Shown piece after piece: positions 36,615 to 50,056 of a stretch of DNA of 64,000 bases. The first letter of the stretch is position 1, and each line of letters opens with the position of its first letter. The notes under the pieces were generated by a model, which was given only the letters and a program-made list of their open reading frames with translations, did not search any database and was not told the origin of the DNA. Source of the DNA: Rahnella bruchi (GTDB taxonomy: Bacteria > Pseudomonadota > Gammaproteobacteria > Enterobacterales > Enterobacteriaceae); NCBI RefSeq assembly GCF_003614975.1, contig NZ_QZWI01000005.1:186001-250000 (forward strand), written 5' to 3'. Made by a program: the position numbers and the translations under genes.

Positions 36615-37488
36615 TTACGATCCTCCTTATACCTGATTGAAAAGCCTGATCGCCGTCGAAAGCCTGCCATCTGACACCCGCCAGACTCAGGGCCTGCGCG
36701 TAACGTTCTGTCAGTTGCGGATTGCCAATGATCGTGACCGAATGCTGATGGCCAAAAAGCCTGAGCATCTGGGCTACTTCACTGCCAATCAGCAACCCGG
36801 AAAGCCAGTCGCTGACGGCGGATTTTTCCAGCCGGTTCAGCACATGTGCGGCGCGCACTTCGAACAAGCGGCCGGTGATGTCCGGCTGGCTGAAGCCGGT
36901 GCTAAGCCCCTGACGAAAGACGTCGGTAGCAGATTGCTGCGCGGGTAAACCTTTGCCCAGAAGCGAATGATTCATCAGGAGATGGTGAAGTTCGCCAGTC
37001 ATTGCCGTGCGAAAATCACGAATCTGACTGCCGTCGGTCTCAACCCATTTACTGTGGGTGCCGGGCATCAGATAAAGCGAAGCGGGAGAATCGTGAAGTG
37101 CGCCCAGCAGCTGGGTTTCCTCGCCGCGCATAACGTTGCAGTTGTCGTCACGATTGATACAAATACCCGGCACAATCCATGCTTTTGCCGGTAGCGCGGC
37201 GTTGACAGGGAAAAGATGTTGTCCGAGGGTATCCAGTGAAACAGGCGCGCAAAGATAAGGCACATCAACCCATCCGGCATTGCTGCCAATCATCCCCGCC
37301 ATAATCACGGGGAGATTTAAGGACTGCCAGGGCGCAATAGTGTCGTTAAATACCTGTTCTGGTGTGGTGCCTTCCAGCCGGGTAATACCCCGTTCTGACC
37401 GGATTTGGGCGGTACATTCTCCCTGCTGGTACAAAAAAGCGCGCAGGTTGGTTGAACCCCAGTCCAGCGCGATATAGCTTGCTGTCAT
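36598..37488 (-). CDS. dgoK: 2-dehydro-3-deoxygalactonokinase DgoK
   Basis: 296 residues (E. coli 292). Start YIALDWGSTNLRAFLY is the ASKHA-fold phosphate-binding loop; MAGMIGSNAGW, NVMRGEETQLLGA and MPGTHSKWV are family motifs. Phosphorylates 2-keto-3-deoxygalactonate with ATP. Overlaps dgoR by 4 bp. Confidence 0.96.
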   Translation of the reverse strand: MTASYIALDWGSTNLRAFLYQQGECTAQIRSERGITRLEGTTPEQVFNDTIAPWQSLNLPVIMAGMIGSNAGWVDVPYLCAPVSLDTLGQHLFPVNAALPAKAWIVPGICINRDDNCNVMRGEETQLLGALHDSPASLYLMPGTHSKWVETDGSQIRDFRTAMTGELHHLLMNHSLLGKGLPAQQSATDVFRQGLSTGFSQPDITGRLFEVRAAHVLNRLEKSAVSDWLSGLLIGSEVAQMLRLFGHQHSVTIIGNPQLTERYAQALSLAGVRWQAFDGDQAFQSGIRRIVNAMGD

Positions 37489-38183
37489 GTAATGTCCTTG
37501 AGTCGTTTCGTCGAAGAGGCAATCATTTTCATGGCCGCCTGCTCCGCCGCGTTGGCATCCTGATGCCGGATGGCATGGAACAATTCCTGATGTTCCTGCA
37601 ACGTCACCGGCATGTTGTCGTCATCCGGCATGTACGTTCTTTCAAACACAGCCCGTTGTAATGAGCTGATTGCAATACTCAGCTGCTGCAACACCGGGTT
37701 ATGCACCGCCGCCAGCACCGCTTCATGGAAGCAAATATCCGCTTCGTTAAACGCGTCGCGATCCTGATGATTGGCAATCATGTTGTTCAGCGCTTCTTCG
37801 ATCACTGCCAGTTCGCCAGATGTCGCCCTTTCGGCGGCCCAGCGGGCAATCGTCGGCTCAACCAAATTACGCACTTCGCTCATAGCGGCAATCAGTCGCG
37901 GGTCATAATCGCTGGCCAGCACCCACTGCAAAACGTCGGTATCAAGGTAGTTCCACTGATTTCGCGCGCTGACAAACGCGCCGCGATAACGTTTGATTTC
38001 GACCAGCCGTTTCGCCGTCAGAGAGCGCAGCACTTCACGGATAATGTTGCGTGAGGTTTCAAACTGCTCGCAAAGCTCCATTTCAGAAGGCAGCGCTGCG
38101 CCGGGAATGTATTTTCCGCTGACAATTTGCTGCCCCATTTCGAGTACCAGACGGTCGGTTTTGCTGAGTTCGTGTGAAGACAT
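37485..38183 (-). CDS. dgoR: Galactonate operon repressor DgoR (GntR/FadR type)
   Basis: 232 residues (E. coli 229). Winged helix at about 10-75 (GAALPSEMELCEQFETSRNIIREVLRSLTAKRLVEIKRYRGAFV), then an all-helical FCD effector domain with metal-type residues (E-x-R-N-L-V-E, CFHEAVLAAVHN). Represses the dgo operon and is relieved by galactonate. First gene of dgoR-K-A-D-T. Two matched operator sites lie upstream. Confidence 0.95.
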   Translation of the reverse strand: MSSHELSKTDRLVLEMGQQIVSGKYIPGAALPSEMELCEQFETSRNIIREVLRSLTAKRLVEIKRYRGAFVSARNQWNYLDTDVLQWVLASDYDPRLIAAMSEVRNLVEPTIARWAAERATSGELAVIEEALNNMIANHQDRDAFNEADICFHEAVLAAVHNPVLQQLSIAISSLQRAVFERTYMPDDDNMPVTLQEHQELFHAIRHQDANAAEQAAMKMIASSTKRLKDIT

Positions 38184-38289
38184 AAATACTCCGGGGCTGA
38201 AGGATAAAACCTTACTTTACCGCTCAGACCCACTCCGGTCTCTGGATTGTTGCACAATCTTATAAGTCACTTTGCTAAATTCACGAGCA

Positions 38290-38300
38290 TAGTAGTACCA
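38290..38300. promoter_or_regulatory. DgoR operator site 1
   Basis: TAGTAGTACCA fits the FadR-subfamily GntR consensus TNGTNNNACNA exactly. Confidence 0.65.
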
Positions 38301-38310
38301 AATGATTATC

Positions 38311-38321
38311 TTGTACTACAA
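38311..38321. promoter_or_regulatory. DgoR operator site 2
   Basis: TTGTACTACAA fits TNGTNNNACNA exactly; its centre is 21 bp (two turns) from site 1. Confidence 0.7.
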
Positions 38322-38398
38322 TCAAGATCACAAAACAGACAATCCACATTTATTCACAGGGAAGGTATTTTCGGGAGGAAGGAAAAGACGTCATGAAA

Positions 38399-38428
38399 CG
38401 GCCTGTTTTCAGAAATAAAAACAGGCCG
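38399..38428 (-). terminator. Terminator after yidA
   Basis: 11-bp perfect stem CGGCCTGTTTT/AAAACAGGCCG; short T run afterwards on the minus strand. Confidence 0.7.
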
Positions 38429-38444
38429 GGAAGATCAGGAGGGA

Positions 38445-39260
38445 TTAATGGCCTAAGACGAACTTATTCACGGCAAACGCCACACCGTCTTCGGTGTTAG
38501 TTTTCGTCACGAACTGGCTGACGGCTTTTACGCTGTCCAGCGCGTTACCCATTGCGACGCCAATACCAGCGTATTCCAGCATAGCAATGTCGTTTTCCTG
38601 GTCACCCAGCGTCATGACATTCTCACGTGAGAGGCCCAGTTTTTCGGCCAGCACTTTCACGCCTGCGCCTTTATTGACGCGTTTATCGAGGATTTCGAGG
38701 AAATACGGCGAACTTTTCATGATGGTATAGCGTTCTCTGGCTTCAGCCGGAAGCTGGCTGATGGCGCGATCCAGCAGTTCAGGATCATCAATCATCATGA
38801 CTTTCGGGAAGGTCAGCGCCGGATCCATTTCTTCTGCCGGGCAGAATTGCAACGGGATACCGGTGGTGAATGATTCATGCACGCTGTATTTGCTGATAAA
38901 ACGGTTGGCAGTAAACAGATCGGTTTTGGTCAGTGCATGGAAATGGACGCCAAGGTCACGCGCCAGTTTCTCAAAGTAGTGATAATCTTCAATACTGAGG
39001 GCTACTTCGGCAATCACGCTGCCATCTTTGGCATTATGCACCAGCGCACCGTTGTTGGTGATGCAGTAACATCCGTCCTGCTGTAAATCCAGTTCCATCA
39101 GATAACGCTGTACACCAACGAACGGACGCCCGGTCGCCAGAACGATTTGCACACCTTTCGCCCGTGCTTCTGACAACGCTTTTTTAACGGCAGGTGTCAC
39201 TTCATGCTGCGGATTGAGCAACGTCCCGTCCATATCAATTGCAATTAATTCAATAGCCAT
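38445..39260 (-). CDS. yidA: HAD-superfamily sugar phosphatase YidA
   Basis: 271 residues from ATG 39260 (GAGG upstream); a longer in-frame start would add 27 unrelated residues. Cof-type HAD hydrolase: IAIDMDGTLL (nucleophile Asp), ATGRP, ILDKRVNKGAGVKVLAEKLG (Lys), and GDQENDIAML (acidic motif). E. coli YidA dephosphorylates sugar phosphates. Between dgoR and gyrB as in E. coli, but yidX and yidB are absent. Confidence 0.94.
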   Translation of the reverse strand: MAIELIAIDMDGTLLNPQHEVTPAVKKALSEARAKGVQIVLATGRPFVGVQRYLMELDLQQDGCYCITNNGALVHNAKDGSVIAEVALSIEDYHYFEKLARDLGVHFHALTKTDLFTANRFISKYSVHESFTTGIPLQFCPAEEMDPALTFPKVMMIDDPELLDRAISQLPAEARERYTIMKSSPYFLEILDKRVNKGAGVKVLAEKLGLSRENVMTLGDQENDIAMLEYAGIGVAMGNALDSVKAVSQFVTKTNTEDGVAFAVNKFVLGH

Positions 39261-39353
39261 AGCATCCTCAGAGTTTAAGAAATCTTCCTCAATGCTATCG
39301 CGATTACCTGCTTTAAAGCCAGTCAGAATGCGGGTTCGCACAGACGAAAAAAA

Positions 39354-39381
39354 AGTCCGAAGCGGTTTCCCGTTTCGGACT
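39354..39381 (-). terminator. Terminator after gyrB
   Basis: AGTCCGAA/TTCGGACT stem extended through GCG/CCC pairing, followed on the minus strand by TTTTTTTCGTC. Confidence 0.85.
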
Positions 39382-39402
39382 CTTTATCAGCTTATGCCGT
39401 TA

Positions 39403-42925
<3,523 letters not shown>

Positions 42926-42934
42926 TAATTCAGA

Positions 42935-44035
42935 CTAGAGCCTCATTGGCATGACGACGTACGCGGCCGACTGGCTGGCTGCATCTTCGATCTGCACGCT
43001 GGACACAGAGTCTGTCAGCAGCAGATTAACGTCTTCGCACTTGAGCGCATTAAGCACATCGAGCACGTAACTGACGTTAAAGCCGATTTCCATTTCTGTG
43101 CCTTCGTAGCCGACATCCAGAATTTCTTCTGCTTCTTCCTGTTCCGGGTTGTTCGCCGTAATTTTCAGCTGATTATGGCTGACATACAAACGCACGCCGC
43201 GGAATTTTTCATTGGACAGGATCGCTGCACGGGCAAACGCCTGTTTCAGCAAATCGCAGCCAGCCTGCAGGGTTTTGTCCGGATTTTTCGGCAACACGCG
43301 GCGATAATCAGGGAAACGACCATCAACAAGCTTGGACGTAAAGATGAAGTCACCCACATGGGCACGGATATTGTTGCTGCCGATTTGCAGTTGCAACGTA
43401 TTGTCACCGCCGTCAAGAAGACGCACCAGTTCCATCACACCTTTACGCGGCACGATCACCGAATGTGAAGGCAAGGACTGGCCGATTGGCATGGAACACA
43501 CGGCCAGACGGTGACCATCGGTCGCGACAGTACGCAGTTCTTCACCTTCGGTTTCGAACAGCATACCGTTTAAATAGTAACGAACGTCCTGATGCGCCAT
43601 GGAAAACTGCGTGGCTTCGATCAGACGTTTCAACGTGGCCTGCGGCAGGGTGAATTCCACCTCGCTTTGCCAGTCGTCGAGATTAGGGAAATCTGTTGCC
43701 GGCAGGGTCGACAGCGAGAAACGGCTGCGGCCCGATTTTACCAGCATGCGGTCGCCATCGAGAGCAACGGAAATTTCCGCGCCTTCCGGCAGTCCACGGC
43801 AGATATCAAAGAATTTACGCGCCGGTACCGTAGTAGCACCCGCTTCATGTGGTTGAGACAGCGCGACTTTCGCCACCATCTCCATTTCCAAATCCGTCCC
43901 GGTCAGCGACAACGCGCCATCCGTCACCTGTAATAACAGGTTACCCAGAATAGGCAACGTCGGTCGTCCACCCAGCGGGCTACTGACCTGTTGCAGTGGT
44001 TTCAGTAAATGCTCACGTTCAACAATAAATTTCAT
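42935..44035 (-). CDS. dnaN: DNA polymerase III beta sliding clamp
   Basis: 366 residues, the E. coli length. MKFIVEREHLLKPLQQVSSPLGGRPTLPIL, ATDGHRLAVC, and C-terminal YVVMPMRL, which forms part of the clamp-loader/polymerase-binding pocket. Three repeated clamp domains expected. Starts 4 bp after dnaA. Confidence 0.99.
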   Translation of the reverse strand: MKFIVEREHLLKPLQQVSSPLGGRPTLPILGNLLLQVTDGALSLTGTDLEMEMVAKVALSQPHEAGATTVPARKFFDICRGLPEGAEISVALDGDRMLVKSGRSRFSLSTLPATDFPNLDDWQSEVEFTLPQATLKRLIEATQFSMAHQDVRYYLNGMLFETEGEELRTVATDGHRLAVCSMPIGQSLPSHSVIVPRKGVMELVRLLDGGDNTLQLQIGSNNIRAHVGDFIFTSKLVDGRFPDYRRVLPKNPDKTLQAGCDLLKQAFARAAILSNEKFRGVRLYVSHNQLKITANNPEQEEAEEILDVGYEGTEMEIGFNVSYVLDVLNALKCEDVNLLLTDSVSSVQIEDAASQSAAYVVMPMRL

Positions 44036-44039
44036 AGCG

Positions 44040-45431
44040 CTAGGAAGATAATGTTCTGATTAAGTTGGAGAAATCTTCTTTGATGTCGTGACTTTCTTCA
44101 CGCAACTGCTCGATTTTACGGCAGGCGTGCAACACCGTGGTATGGTCCCGACCACCGAACGCATCGCCGATTTCTGGCAGGCTGTGGTTGGTCAGCTCTT
44201 TCGCCAGCGCCATCGCCATCTGGCGTGGGCGGGCTACCGAACGGGAGCGCCGTTTGGAAAGCAGGTCAGCGACCTTGATTTTATAATATTCGGCCACTGT
44301 TTTCTGAATATTATCGATAGTGACCAGCTTCTCCTGAAGCGCTAACAAATCGCGCAGCGCTTCACGAACGAAGTCGATGGTGATCGCACGGCCGGTAAAG
44401 TTGGCATTGGCGATCACACGGTTCAGTGCGCCTTCAAGCTCACGCACATTTGAACGCAGACGTTTAGCAATAAAGAAGGCAACTTCGCCTGGCAGACGGA
44501 TATCGTTCTCGTCGGCCTTTTTCATCAGGATCGCCACGCGGGTTTCTAATTCAGGCGGCTCGATCGCCACCGTCAGACCCCAGCCAAAACGCGATTTCAG
44601 ACGATCTTCAACACCGTTGATCTCTTTCGGATAACGATCTGAGGTCAGGATGATCTGCTGATTACCTTCCAGCAGGGCATTAAAGGTGTGGAAAAACTCT
44701 TCCTGCGAACGTTCTTTATTAGCAAAGAACTGAATGTCATCGATGAGCAATGCATCGACGGAACGATAGTAGCGTTTGAACTCTTCAATGGCGTTGTTTT
44801 GCAGGGCTTTTACCATGTCCTGAACAAAACGCTCTGAGTGCATGTACACCACTTTGGCATTGGCTTTACGCGCCATGATGCCGTTGCCGACTGCATGCAA
44901 TAAGTGGGTTTTACCCAGACCCGTGCCGCCATAAAGGAAGAGCGGGTTATATGCGCCGCCCGGATTGTCCGCCACCTGACGCGCCGCCGCGCGTGCCAGC
45001 TGGTTAGACTTACCTTCGACGAAGTTATCAAAAGTGTGTTTGGGATTGACGTTTGAACGATATGAAAGCTCGGGCTGAACAGGCGAACTGTCCCAGCTTG
45101 GACGTGATGGCGCCAGACGCGGAATAGCAGGCGCAGACTGAGAACTGACGTTGGCCGCAACAGGTTGACTGACGCGCTGAATGACCGGTTTGCTGCCGAC
45201 TTCAAAACGCAGCAACGGAGCATCCGTCCCACAGAAATCGTTGAGCAAGCCGTTAATATTGTTTAAGTATTTGTCACGAACCCAATCAAGGACAAAACGA
45301 TTCGGGGCGTAAAGCGCCAGCGTATTGTCGTTGAGTTCCGCCTGTAGGGGGCGTATCCACATACTGAATTCTGTGGCAGGTAGTTCATCCTGCAAACGGG
45401 CAAGACATTGCTGCCAAAGCGAAAGTGACAC
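44040..45431 (-). CDS. dnaA: Chromosomal replication initiator DnaA
   Basis: 463 residues from GTG 45431, which gives the E. coli start [12 protein letters not shown]; an ATG nine codons upstream exists but GGAG lies correctly for the GTG. Domain [30 protein letters not shown]; variable linker; AAA+ domain with Walker [12 protein letters not shown] and Walker [25 protein letters not shown]-binding domain IV with [16 protein letters not shown]. Confidence 0.99.
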   Translation of the reverse strand: MSLSLWQQCLARLQDELPATEFSMWIRPLQAELNDNTLALYAPNRFVLDWVRDKYLNNINGLLNDFCGTDAPLLRFEVGSKPVIQRVSQPVAANVSSQSAPAIPRLAPSRPSWDSSPVQPELSYRSNVNPKHTFDNFVEGKSNQLARAAARQVADNPGGAYNPLFLYGGTGLGKTHLLHAVGNGIMARKANAKVVYMHSERFVQDMVKALQNNAIEEFKRYYRSVDALLIDDIQFFANKERSQEEFFHTFNALLEGNQQIILTSDRYPKEINGVEDRLKSRFGWGLTVAIEPPELETRVAILMKKADENDIRLPGEVAFFIAKRLRSNVRELEGALNRVIANANFTGRAITIDFVREALRDLLALQEKLVTIDNIQKTVAEYYKIKVADLLSKRRSRSVARPRQMAMALAKELTNHSLPEIGDAFGGRDHTTVLHACRKIEQLREESHDIKEDFSNLIRTLSS

Positions 45432-45692
45432 GGCGGACTCCACTCGAACAAGTATCAAAAAAGAAAAGGATCAGGATATTTTTAAATCATGATTTTTGGC
45501 ACACGTCCCGCCTGCCTCTATAAGGAGAAGGGGGAAATTTCTCTCACCACCCTGTCAGTGGCGTAAAGTTACGTGCGAACCGCTTTTTGCGGTTTTGGTC
45601 GACAGCTGCCCAGACGGGATCGCGATCGGAATGGCGGATCATAACGCAATCCGACACAGAGATCCTCCCCTTCCTGACAGTTTAGATCCTTT

Positions 45693-45701
45693 TTATCCAC
45701 A
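45693..45701 (+). promoter_or_regulatory. DnaA box 1
   Basis: TTATCCACA, the perfect consensus. Confidence 0.9.
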
Positions 45702-45830
45702 GGCAGCGATCGGCAAGTGGGTAAGCTTAGCCGATCCTTTTTAAATTAGGCGATGTAATCATCACTCTGGTGAAAAAATAGGAGTCCGCTGAGCTAAATA
45801 TCATCAGACTGAGAGAAAGATCTCAGCCCT

Positions 45831-45839
45831 GTGGATAAG
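45831..45839 (-). promoter_or_regulatory. DnaA box 2
   Basis: TGTGGATAA on the plus strand, a perfect TTATCCACA on minus. Confidence 0.9.
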
Positions 45840-45855
45840 GATCAGCCGAGGATCC

Positions 45856-45883
45856 TTGCGATTTGCGACAGAGTCCGTATAAT
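45856..45883 (+). promoter_or_regulatory. Upstream rpmH promoter
   Basis: TTGCGA, 16-bp spacer, TATAAT at 45878-45883. It abuts the GATC cluster, so rpmH transcription might share its regulation. Confidence 0.6.
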
Positions 45884-45994
45884 CCTCAGCCCTACGTGTG
45901 AAGCCTGTGTTCCTGATGGTCATAACCAGATGGATATTGCGGTGTGACCACGGGCAATTCTGGTAAACACTTGAACCATTTCTGGCAATGTAAA

Positions 45995-46023
45995 TTGACT
46001 CAGGACTGTACAGTTATTACAAT
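45995..46023 (+). promoter_or_regulatory. Main rpmH promoter
   Basis: TTGACT, 17-bp spacer, TACAAT: a near-consensus sigma-70 promoter about 100 bp before rpmH. Confidence 0.8.
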
Positions 46024-46113
46024 CCCGCTTCTTTATATGTTGCGACAAAGGCACCGGTCGTTTTTTCGCCGAAATGTCTTCGCGTTTACTGATCAGTAAT
46101 AATTTAAGTTTAG

Positions 46114-46266
<153 letters not shown>

Positions 46267-46284
46267 TAAAAGCTAACCTATTTA

Positions 46285-46644
46285 GTGGTTAAGCTCGCTT
46301 TTCCCAGGGAGTTACGTTTGTTAACTCCCCGTCATTTCACTTTCGTCTTCCAGCAGCCACAACGGGCTGGCACGCCGCAAATCACTATACTCGGCCGCCT
46401 GAACGAGCTGGGGCATCCCCGCATCGGTCTCACCGTCGCAAAAAAACACGTCAAACGCGCACATGAACGCAATCGGATTAAACGCCTAACCCGCGAAAGT
46501 TTCCGGTTGAATCAACATACGCTGCCGTCGATGGATTTTGTGGTGGTCGCCAAGAAGGGTGTCGCCGATTTAGATAATCGCGCGCTGACGGAAGCGTTGG
46601 AGAAATTATGGCGTCGACATTGCCGACAGGCTCCCGCATCCTGA
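46285..46644 (+). CDS. rnpA: Ribonuclease P protein component
   Basis: 119 residues from GTG 46285 ([23 protein letters not shown]). The RNR signature is visible as [17 protein letters not shown]. Binds the RNase P RNA and helps 5' processing of tRNA precursors. The GTG start matches E. coli. Overlaps yidD by 37 bp. Confidence 0.98.
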   Translation: MVKLAFPRELRLLTPRHFTFVFQQPQRAGTPQITILGRLNELGHPRIGLTVAKKHVKRAHERNRIKRLTRESFRLNQHTLPSMDFVVVAKKGVADLDNRALTEALEKLWRRHCRQAPAS

Positions 46645-46865
46645 TAAAGCTGATACGTGGTTATCAGTTATTCATCAGTCCGTTGCTCGGGCCACATTGC
46701 CGCTTTCGACCAACCTGCTCTCAATACAGTATTGAAGCAATTGGTCGTTTTGGCATGTTAAAAGGCAGTTGGTTGACTTTGAAACGCGTATTAAAATGCC
46801 ATCCTTTGAACCCAGGTGGTGATGACCCCGTACCGCCGAAAACCGACAATAACAGAGAACACTAA
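46608..46865 (+). CDS. yidD: Membrane insertion efficiency factor YidD
   Basis: 85 residues, the E. coli length. [34 protein letters not shown], then [24 protein letters not shown]; three conserved cysteines. Helps YidC-dependent insertion of inner-membrane proteins. Its start lies inside rnpA and its stop is 2 bp before yidC, the conserved overlapping arrangement. Confidence 0.97.
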   Translation: MASTLPTGSRILIKLIRGYQLFISPLLGPHCRFRPTCSQYSIEAIGRFGMLKGSWLTLKRVLKCHPLNPGGDDPVPPKTDNNREH

Positions 46866-46867
46866 CG

Positions 46868-48502
46868 ATGGATTCGCAACGCAATCTTTTCCTCATCGCT
46901 CTGCTGTTCGTGTCTTTCATGATCTGGCAGGCATGGCAAACGGACCACGCTCCGCAACCGGCCAACCAGACCACGCAACAGACTGCGAACACTGCAAACG
47001 GTGATGCTGCTAACCAGGCTGTTCCTGGTAGCGGACAGGGCAAATTAATTACAGTTAACAGTGATGTGCTGTCATTAACTATCAACACCCGTGGCGGCGA
47101 TATTGAGCAGGCTCTGCTGACTGCTTACCCAACAACGTTGGGCTCTGACCAGCCTTTCCAGTTACTGGAAACCACTCCTAATTTCCTCTATCAGGCACAA
47201 AGCGGTCTGACAGGTAAAAACGGTCCAGATAATCCGGCGAACGGCGAACGTCCTCTGTTCCAGACCAGCTCGGATACCTTCACAATGGCTGAAGGCCAGT
47301 CTGAACTGCGCATTCCGATGACTTACACGGCGGCAAACGGTGCGATTTACACCAAAACCTTCGTGATCAAACGTGGCTCTTACGCGGTGAGTGTTGAATA
47401 CAACATCAACAACACCACGGCAGCTCCGCTTGAACTGACCCTGTTCGGTCAGCTGAAACAAACCACCGAATTGCCTAAGCACCGTGACACAGGCAGCAAT
47501 AACTTTGCTCTGCACACGTTCCGCGGCGCGGCATACTCCTCAAGCGATGACAAATATCAGAAATACGCGTTCGATAAGAGCGAAGTGCTGAATGTCACCA
47601 CTCAGGGCGGTTGGGTTGCGATGCTGCAGCAGTACTTTGCGACTGCGTGGATCCCGTCAGCGAAAGACACCAACAACTTCTTTACCAATACCAATAACGG
47701 CATTTCTTCGATTGGTTTCAAAGGCACGCCGTTTACCGTTGCACCCGGTGCACAACAGCAAGTGGCTTCCACCCTGTGGGTTGGCCCTGAAATTCAGGAC
47801 AAGATGGCGGCAATCGCGCCTCACCTTGACCTGACTGTTGATTACGGTTGGTTATGGTTCATCTCTCAGCCACTGTTCAAACTGTTGAAATTTATTCAAG
47901 GGTTTGTCGGCAACTGGGGCTTCTCGATCATCGTTATCACCTTTATTGTCCGCGGTATCATGTATCCACTGACCCGCGCTCAGTACACGTCGATGGCGAA
48001 AATGCGTATGTTGCAGCCGAAACTGGCCGCGATGCGTGAACGTATCGGTGATGACAAACAGCGCATGAGTCAGGAAATGATGGCGCTGTATAAGTCTGAG
48101 AAAGTGAACCCGCTGGGTGGTTGTCTGCCGCTGGTTATTCAGATGCCAATCTTCCTGGCACTGTATTACATGCTGTCTGGTTCCATTGAATTGCGCCACG
48201 CGCCATTCATCCTGTGGATCCATGACCTGTCAGCGCAAGACCCGTACTACATTCTGCCGGTTCTGATGGGTATCACGATGTTCTTCATTCAGAAGATGTC
48301 GCCGACTACCGTCACTGACCCGATGCAGCAAAAGATCATGACCTTCATGCCGGTCATCTTCACCGTGTTCTTCCTGTGGTTCCCGTCTGGTCTGGTGGTT
48401 TATTACATCGTCAGTAACCTGGTCACCATTCTCCAGCAGCAGCTGATTTATCGCGGGCTGGAAAAACGTGGCCTGCACAGCCGCGACAAGAAAAAGTCAT
48501 AA
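46868..48502 (+). CDS. yidC: Membrane protein insertase YidC
   Basis: 544 residues (E. coli 548). N-terminal signal anchor [19 protein letters not shown], a polar Gln/Asn/Thr-rich linker, large periplasmic beta domain (about 60-340), then the five-helix insertase core ([69 protein letters not shown]) with the hydrophilic-groove arginine in [10 protein letters not shown]. Works alone or with SecYEG. Confidence 0.98.
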   Translation: MDSQRNLFLIALLFVSFMIWQAWQTDHAPQPANQTTQQTANTANGDAANQAVPGSGQGKLITVNSDVLSLTINTRGGDIEQALLTAYPTTLGSDQPFQLLETTPNFLYQAQSGLTGKNGPDNPANGERPLFQTSSDTFTMAEGQSELRIPMTYTAANGAIYTKTFVIKRGSYAVSVEYNINNTTAAPLELTLFGQLKQTTELPKHRDTGSNNFALHTFRGAAYSSSDDKYQKYAFDKSEVLNVTTQGGWVAMLQQYFATAWIPSAKDTNNFFTNTNNGISSIGFKGTPFTVAPGAQQQVASTLWVGPEIQDKMAAIAPHLDLTVDYGWLWFISQPLFKLLKFIQGFVGNWGFSIIVITFIVRGIMYPLTRAQYTSMAKMRMLQPKLAAMRERIGDDKQRMSQEMMALYKSEKVNPLGGCLPLVIQMPIFLALYYMLSGSIELRHAPFILWIHDLSAQDPYYILPVLMGITMFFIQKMSPTTVTDPMQQKIMTFMPVIFTVFFLWFPSGLVVYYIVSNLVTILQQQLIYRGLEKRGLHSRDKKKS

Positions 48503-48507
48503 GTGAA

Positions 48508-48532
48508 TGTCAGGACGGCTTTCGTCCTGACA
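48508..48532 (+). other. Stem-loop after yidC
   Basis: 10-bp perfect stem TGTCAGGACG/CGTCCTGACA with a 5-nt loop and no U tract, just upstream of the real terminator. Probably protects the yidC mRNA end. Confidence 0.55.
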
Positions 48533-48554
48533 GCTAAACTTGATGATTAAAGAC

Positions 48555-48579
48555 AAAGGCGGTCATTTTGACCGCCTTT
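48555..48579 (+). terminator. Terminator between yidC and mnmE
   Basis: 11-bp stem AAAGGCGGTCA/TGACCGCCTTT with a 3-nt loop and a TTTT tail. Confidence 0.85.
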
Positions 48580-48616
48580 TGCATATCCGTAAAAAGACCC
48601 AAAGAGATCAAACGTT

Positions 48617-49981
48617 ATGAGCACCTCAGATACCATCATTGCCCAGGCAACACCCCCAGGACGCGGTGGTGTGGGCATTTTGCGCATTTCCGGCCGTGCG
48701 GCGCGGGATGTGGCACAGGCTGTCTTAGGTAAGCTGCCCAAGCCGCGTTATGCCGATTATCTGCCGTTCCAGGATACAGACGGCAGCACGCTTGATCAGG
48801 GCATCGCGCTTTGGTTCCCCGGTCCGAACTCTTTTACCGGTGAAGACGTCCTTGAGCTACAAGGCCACGGCGGACCGGTGATCCTGGATTTGTTGCTTAA
48901 ACGCATTATCGCACTGGAAAACATACGTATTGCGCGTCCGGGCGAATTTTCTGAGCGTGCTTTCCTTAACGATAAGCTCGATCTGGCGCAGGCCGAAGCG
49001 ATTGCCGATCTTATCGACGCCAGTTCCGAGCAGGCCGCACGTTCGGCGGTCAACTCGTTACAGGGTGCTTTCTCAAACCGAATTCATCACCTGGTGGAAG
49101 CACTCACTCACCTGCGGATCTTTGTCGAAGCGGCTATCGATTTCCCGGATGAGGAAATCGACTTCCTCTCTGACGGTAAAATCGAGGCAAAACTCAACAC
49201 GGTGATGGGGGATCTCGACGCAGTGCGTGCCGAGGCGCGTCAGGGCAGTCTGCTGCGTGAAGGGATGAAAGTGGTGATTGCCGGACGTCCGAACGCTGGT
49301 AAATCCAGCCTGCTGAATGCCCTGGCGGGACGTGAAGCGGCGATTGTTACCGATATCGCAGGCACCACGCGTGATGTTTTACGCGAGCACATTCATCTCG
49401 ATGGGATGCCATTGCACATCATCGACACAGCCGGTTTACGCGAAGCCAGTGACGAAGTGGAGCGAATTGGTATCGAACGTGCGTGGAATGAGATCGAACA
49501 GGCTGACTTAGTGCTATTTATGGTCGACGGCACGACAACAGCGGCGACGGAGCCTGCGGAGATCTGGCCGGAGTTTATGGCCCGTCTGCCCGCAACATTA
49601 CCTATTGTCGTTGTACGCAATAAAGCGGATATCACCGGTGAAGCGCTGGGACAAACAGAAGTGAATGGTCACTCACTTATCCGACTTTCCGCCCGTACCG
49701 GAGATGGCGTGGATTTGCTGCGCGATCATCTGAAACAGGTGATGGGCTTTAATCACAATATGGAAGGCGGATTCCTCGCCCGTCGCCGTCACTTACAGGC
49801 GCTGGAACAGGCCGCACAACATCTGGTGCAGGGTAAAGACCAGCTGCTGGGTGCATGGGCCGGAGAATTACTGGCAGAAGAACTGCGTCTGGCACAGCTG
49901 TCACTGAGTGAAATTACCGGCGAATTTACGTCAGATGATTTGCTGGGACGCATCTTCTCAAGCTTCTGCATCGGCAAATAA
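48617..49981 (+). CDS. mnmE: tRNA modification GTPase MnmE
   Basis: 454 residues, the E. coli length. N-terminal tetrahydrofolate-binding domain ([20 protein letters not shown]), helical domain, inserted G domain with [29 protein letters not shown] and NKAD, and the C-terminal CIGK motif with its functional cysteine. With MnmG it makes the 5-(carboxymethyl)aminomethyl modification at U34 of tRNAs. Confidence 0.99.
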   Translation: MSTSDTIIAQATPPGRGGVGILRISGRAARDVAQAVLGKLPKPRYADYLPFQDTDGSTLDQGIALWFPGPNSFTGEDVLELQGHGGPVILDLLLKRIIALENIRIARPGEFSERAFLNDKLDLAQAEAIADLIDASSEQAARSAVNSLQGAFSNRIHHLVEALTHLRIFVEAAIDFPDEEIDFLSDGKIEAKLNTVMGDLDAVRAEARQGSLLREGMKVVIAGRPNAGKSSLLNALAGREAAIVTDIAGTTRDVLREHIHLDGMPLHIIDTAGLREASDEVERIGIERAWNEIEQADLVLFMVDGTTTAATEPAEIWPEFMARLPATLPIVVVRNKADITGEALGQTEVNGHSLIRLSARTGDGVDLLRDHLKQVMGFNHNMEGGFLARRRHLQALEQAAQHLVQGKDQLLGAWAGELLAEELRLAQLSLSEITGEFTSDDLLGRIFSSFCIGK

Positions 49982-50001
49982 TTCAGGTTGGATCCGTAAT
50001 G

Positions 50002-50035
50002 AATGAGAGTAAGCGAGCAATCACTTACTCTCATT
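50002..50035 (+). terminator. Terminator after mnmE
   Basis: 12-bp stem AATGAGAGTAAG/CTTACTCTCATT with a 10-nt loop, then TTTT. It also lies just past the stop of the convergent gluconate dehydrogenase cytochrome gene. Confidence 0.85.
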
Positions 50036-50056
50036 TTTTATAGCATTACCCGTGAG

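Larger units (their letters stand above)
38184..38398 (-). promoter_or_regulatory. dgo operon control region
   Basis: Gap between dgoR and the yidA terminator. It holds two GntR-type sites (listed separately) and a TATAAG -10 candidate on the minus strand at about 38260-38265; a weak CRP-like half AGATCACA lies at about 38325-38332. No gene. Confidence 0.55.
45618..45854. promoter_or_regulatory. Cluster of ten Dam (GATC) sites
   Basis: GATC begins at 45618, 45624, 45637, 45661, 45685, 45708, 45733, 45820, 45840 and 45851: ten in 237 bp, where about one is expected. This density is comparable to oriC and fits SeqA binding. Confidence 0.85.

Noticed and set aside
46675-47088. 137-codon minus-strand frame over yidD and yidC
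   Set aside because: Antisense to two certain genes; no homology recognised.
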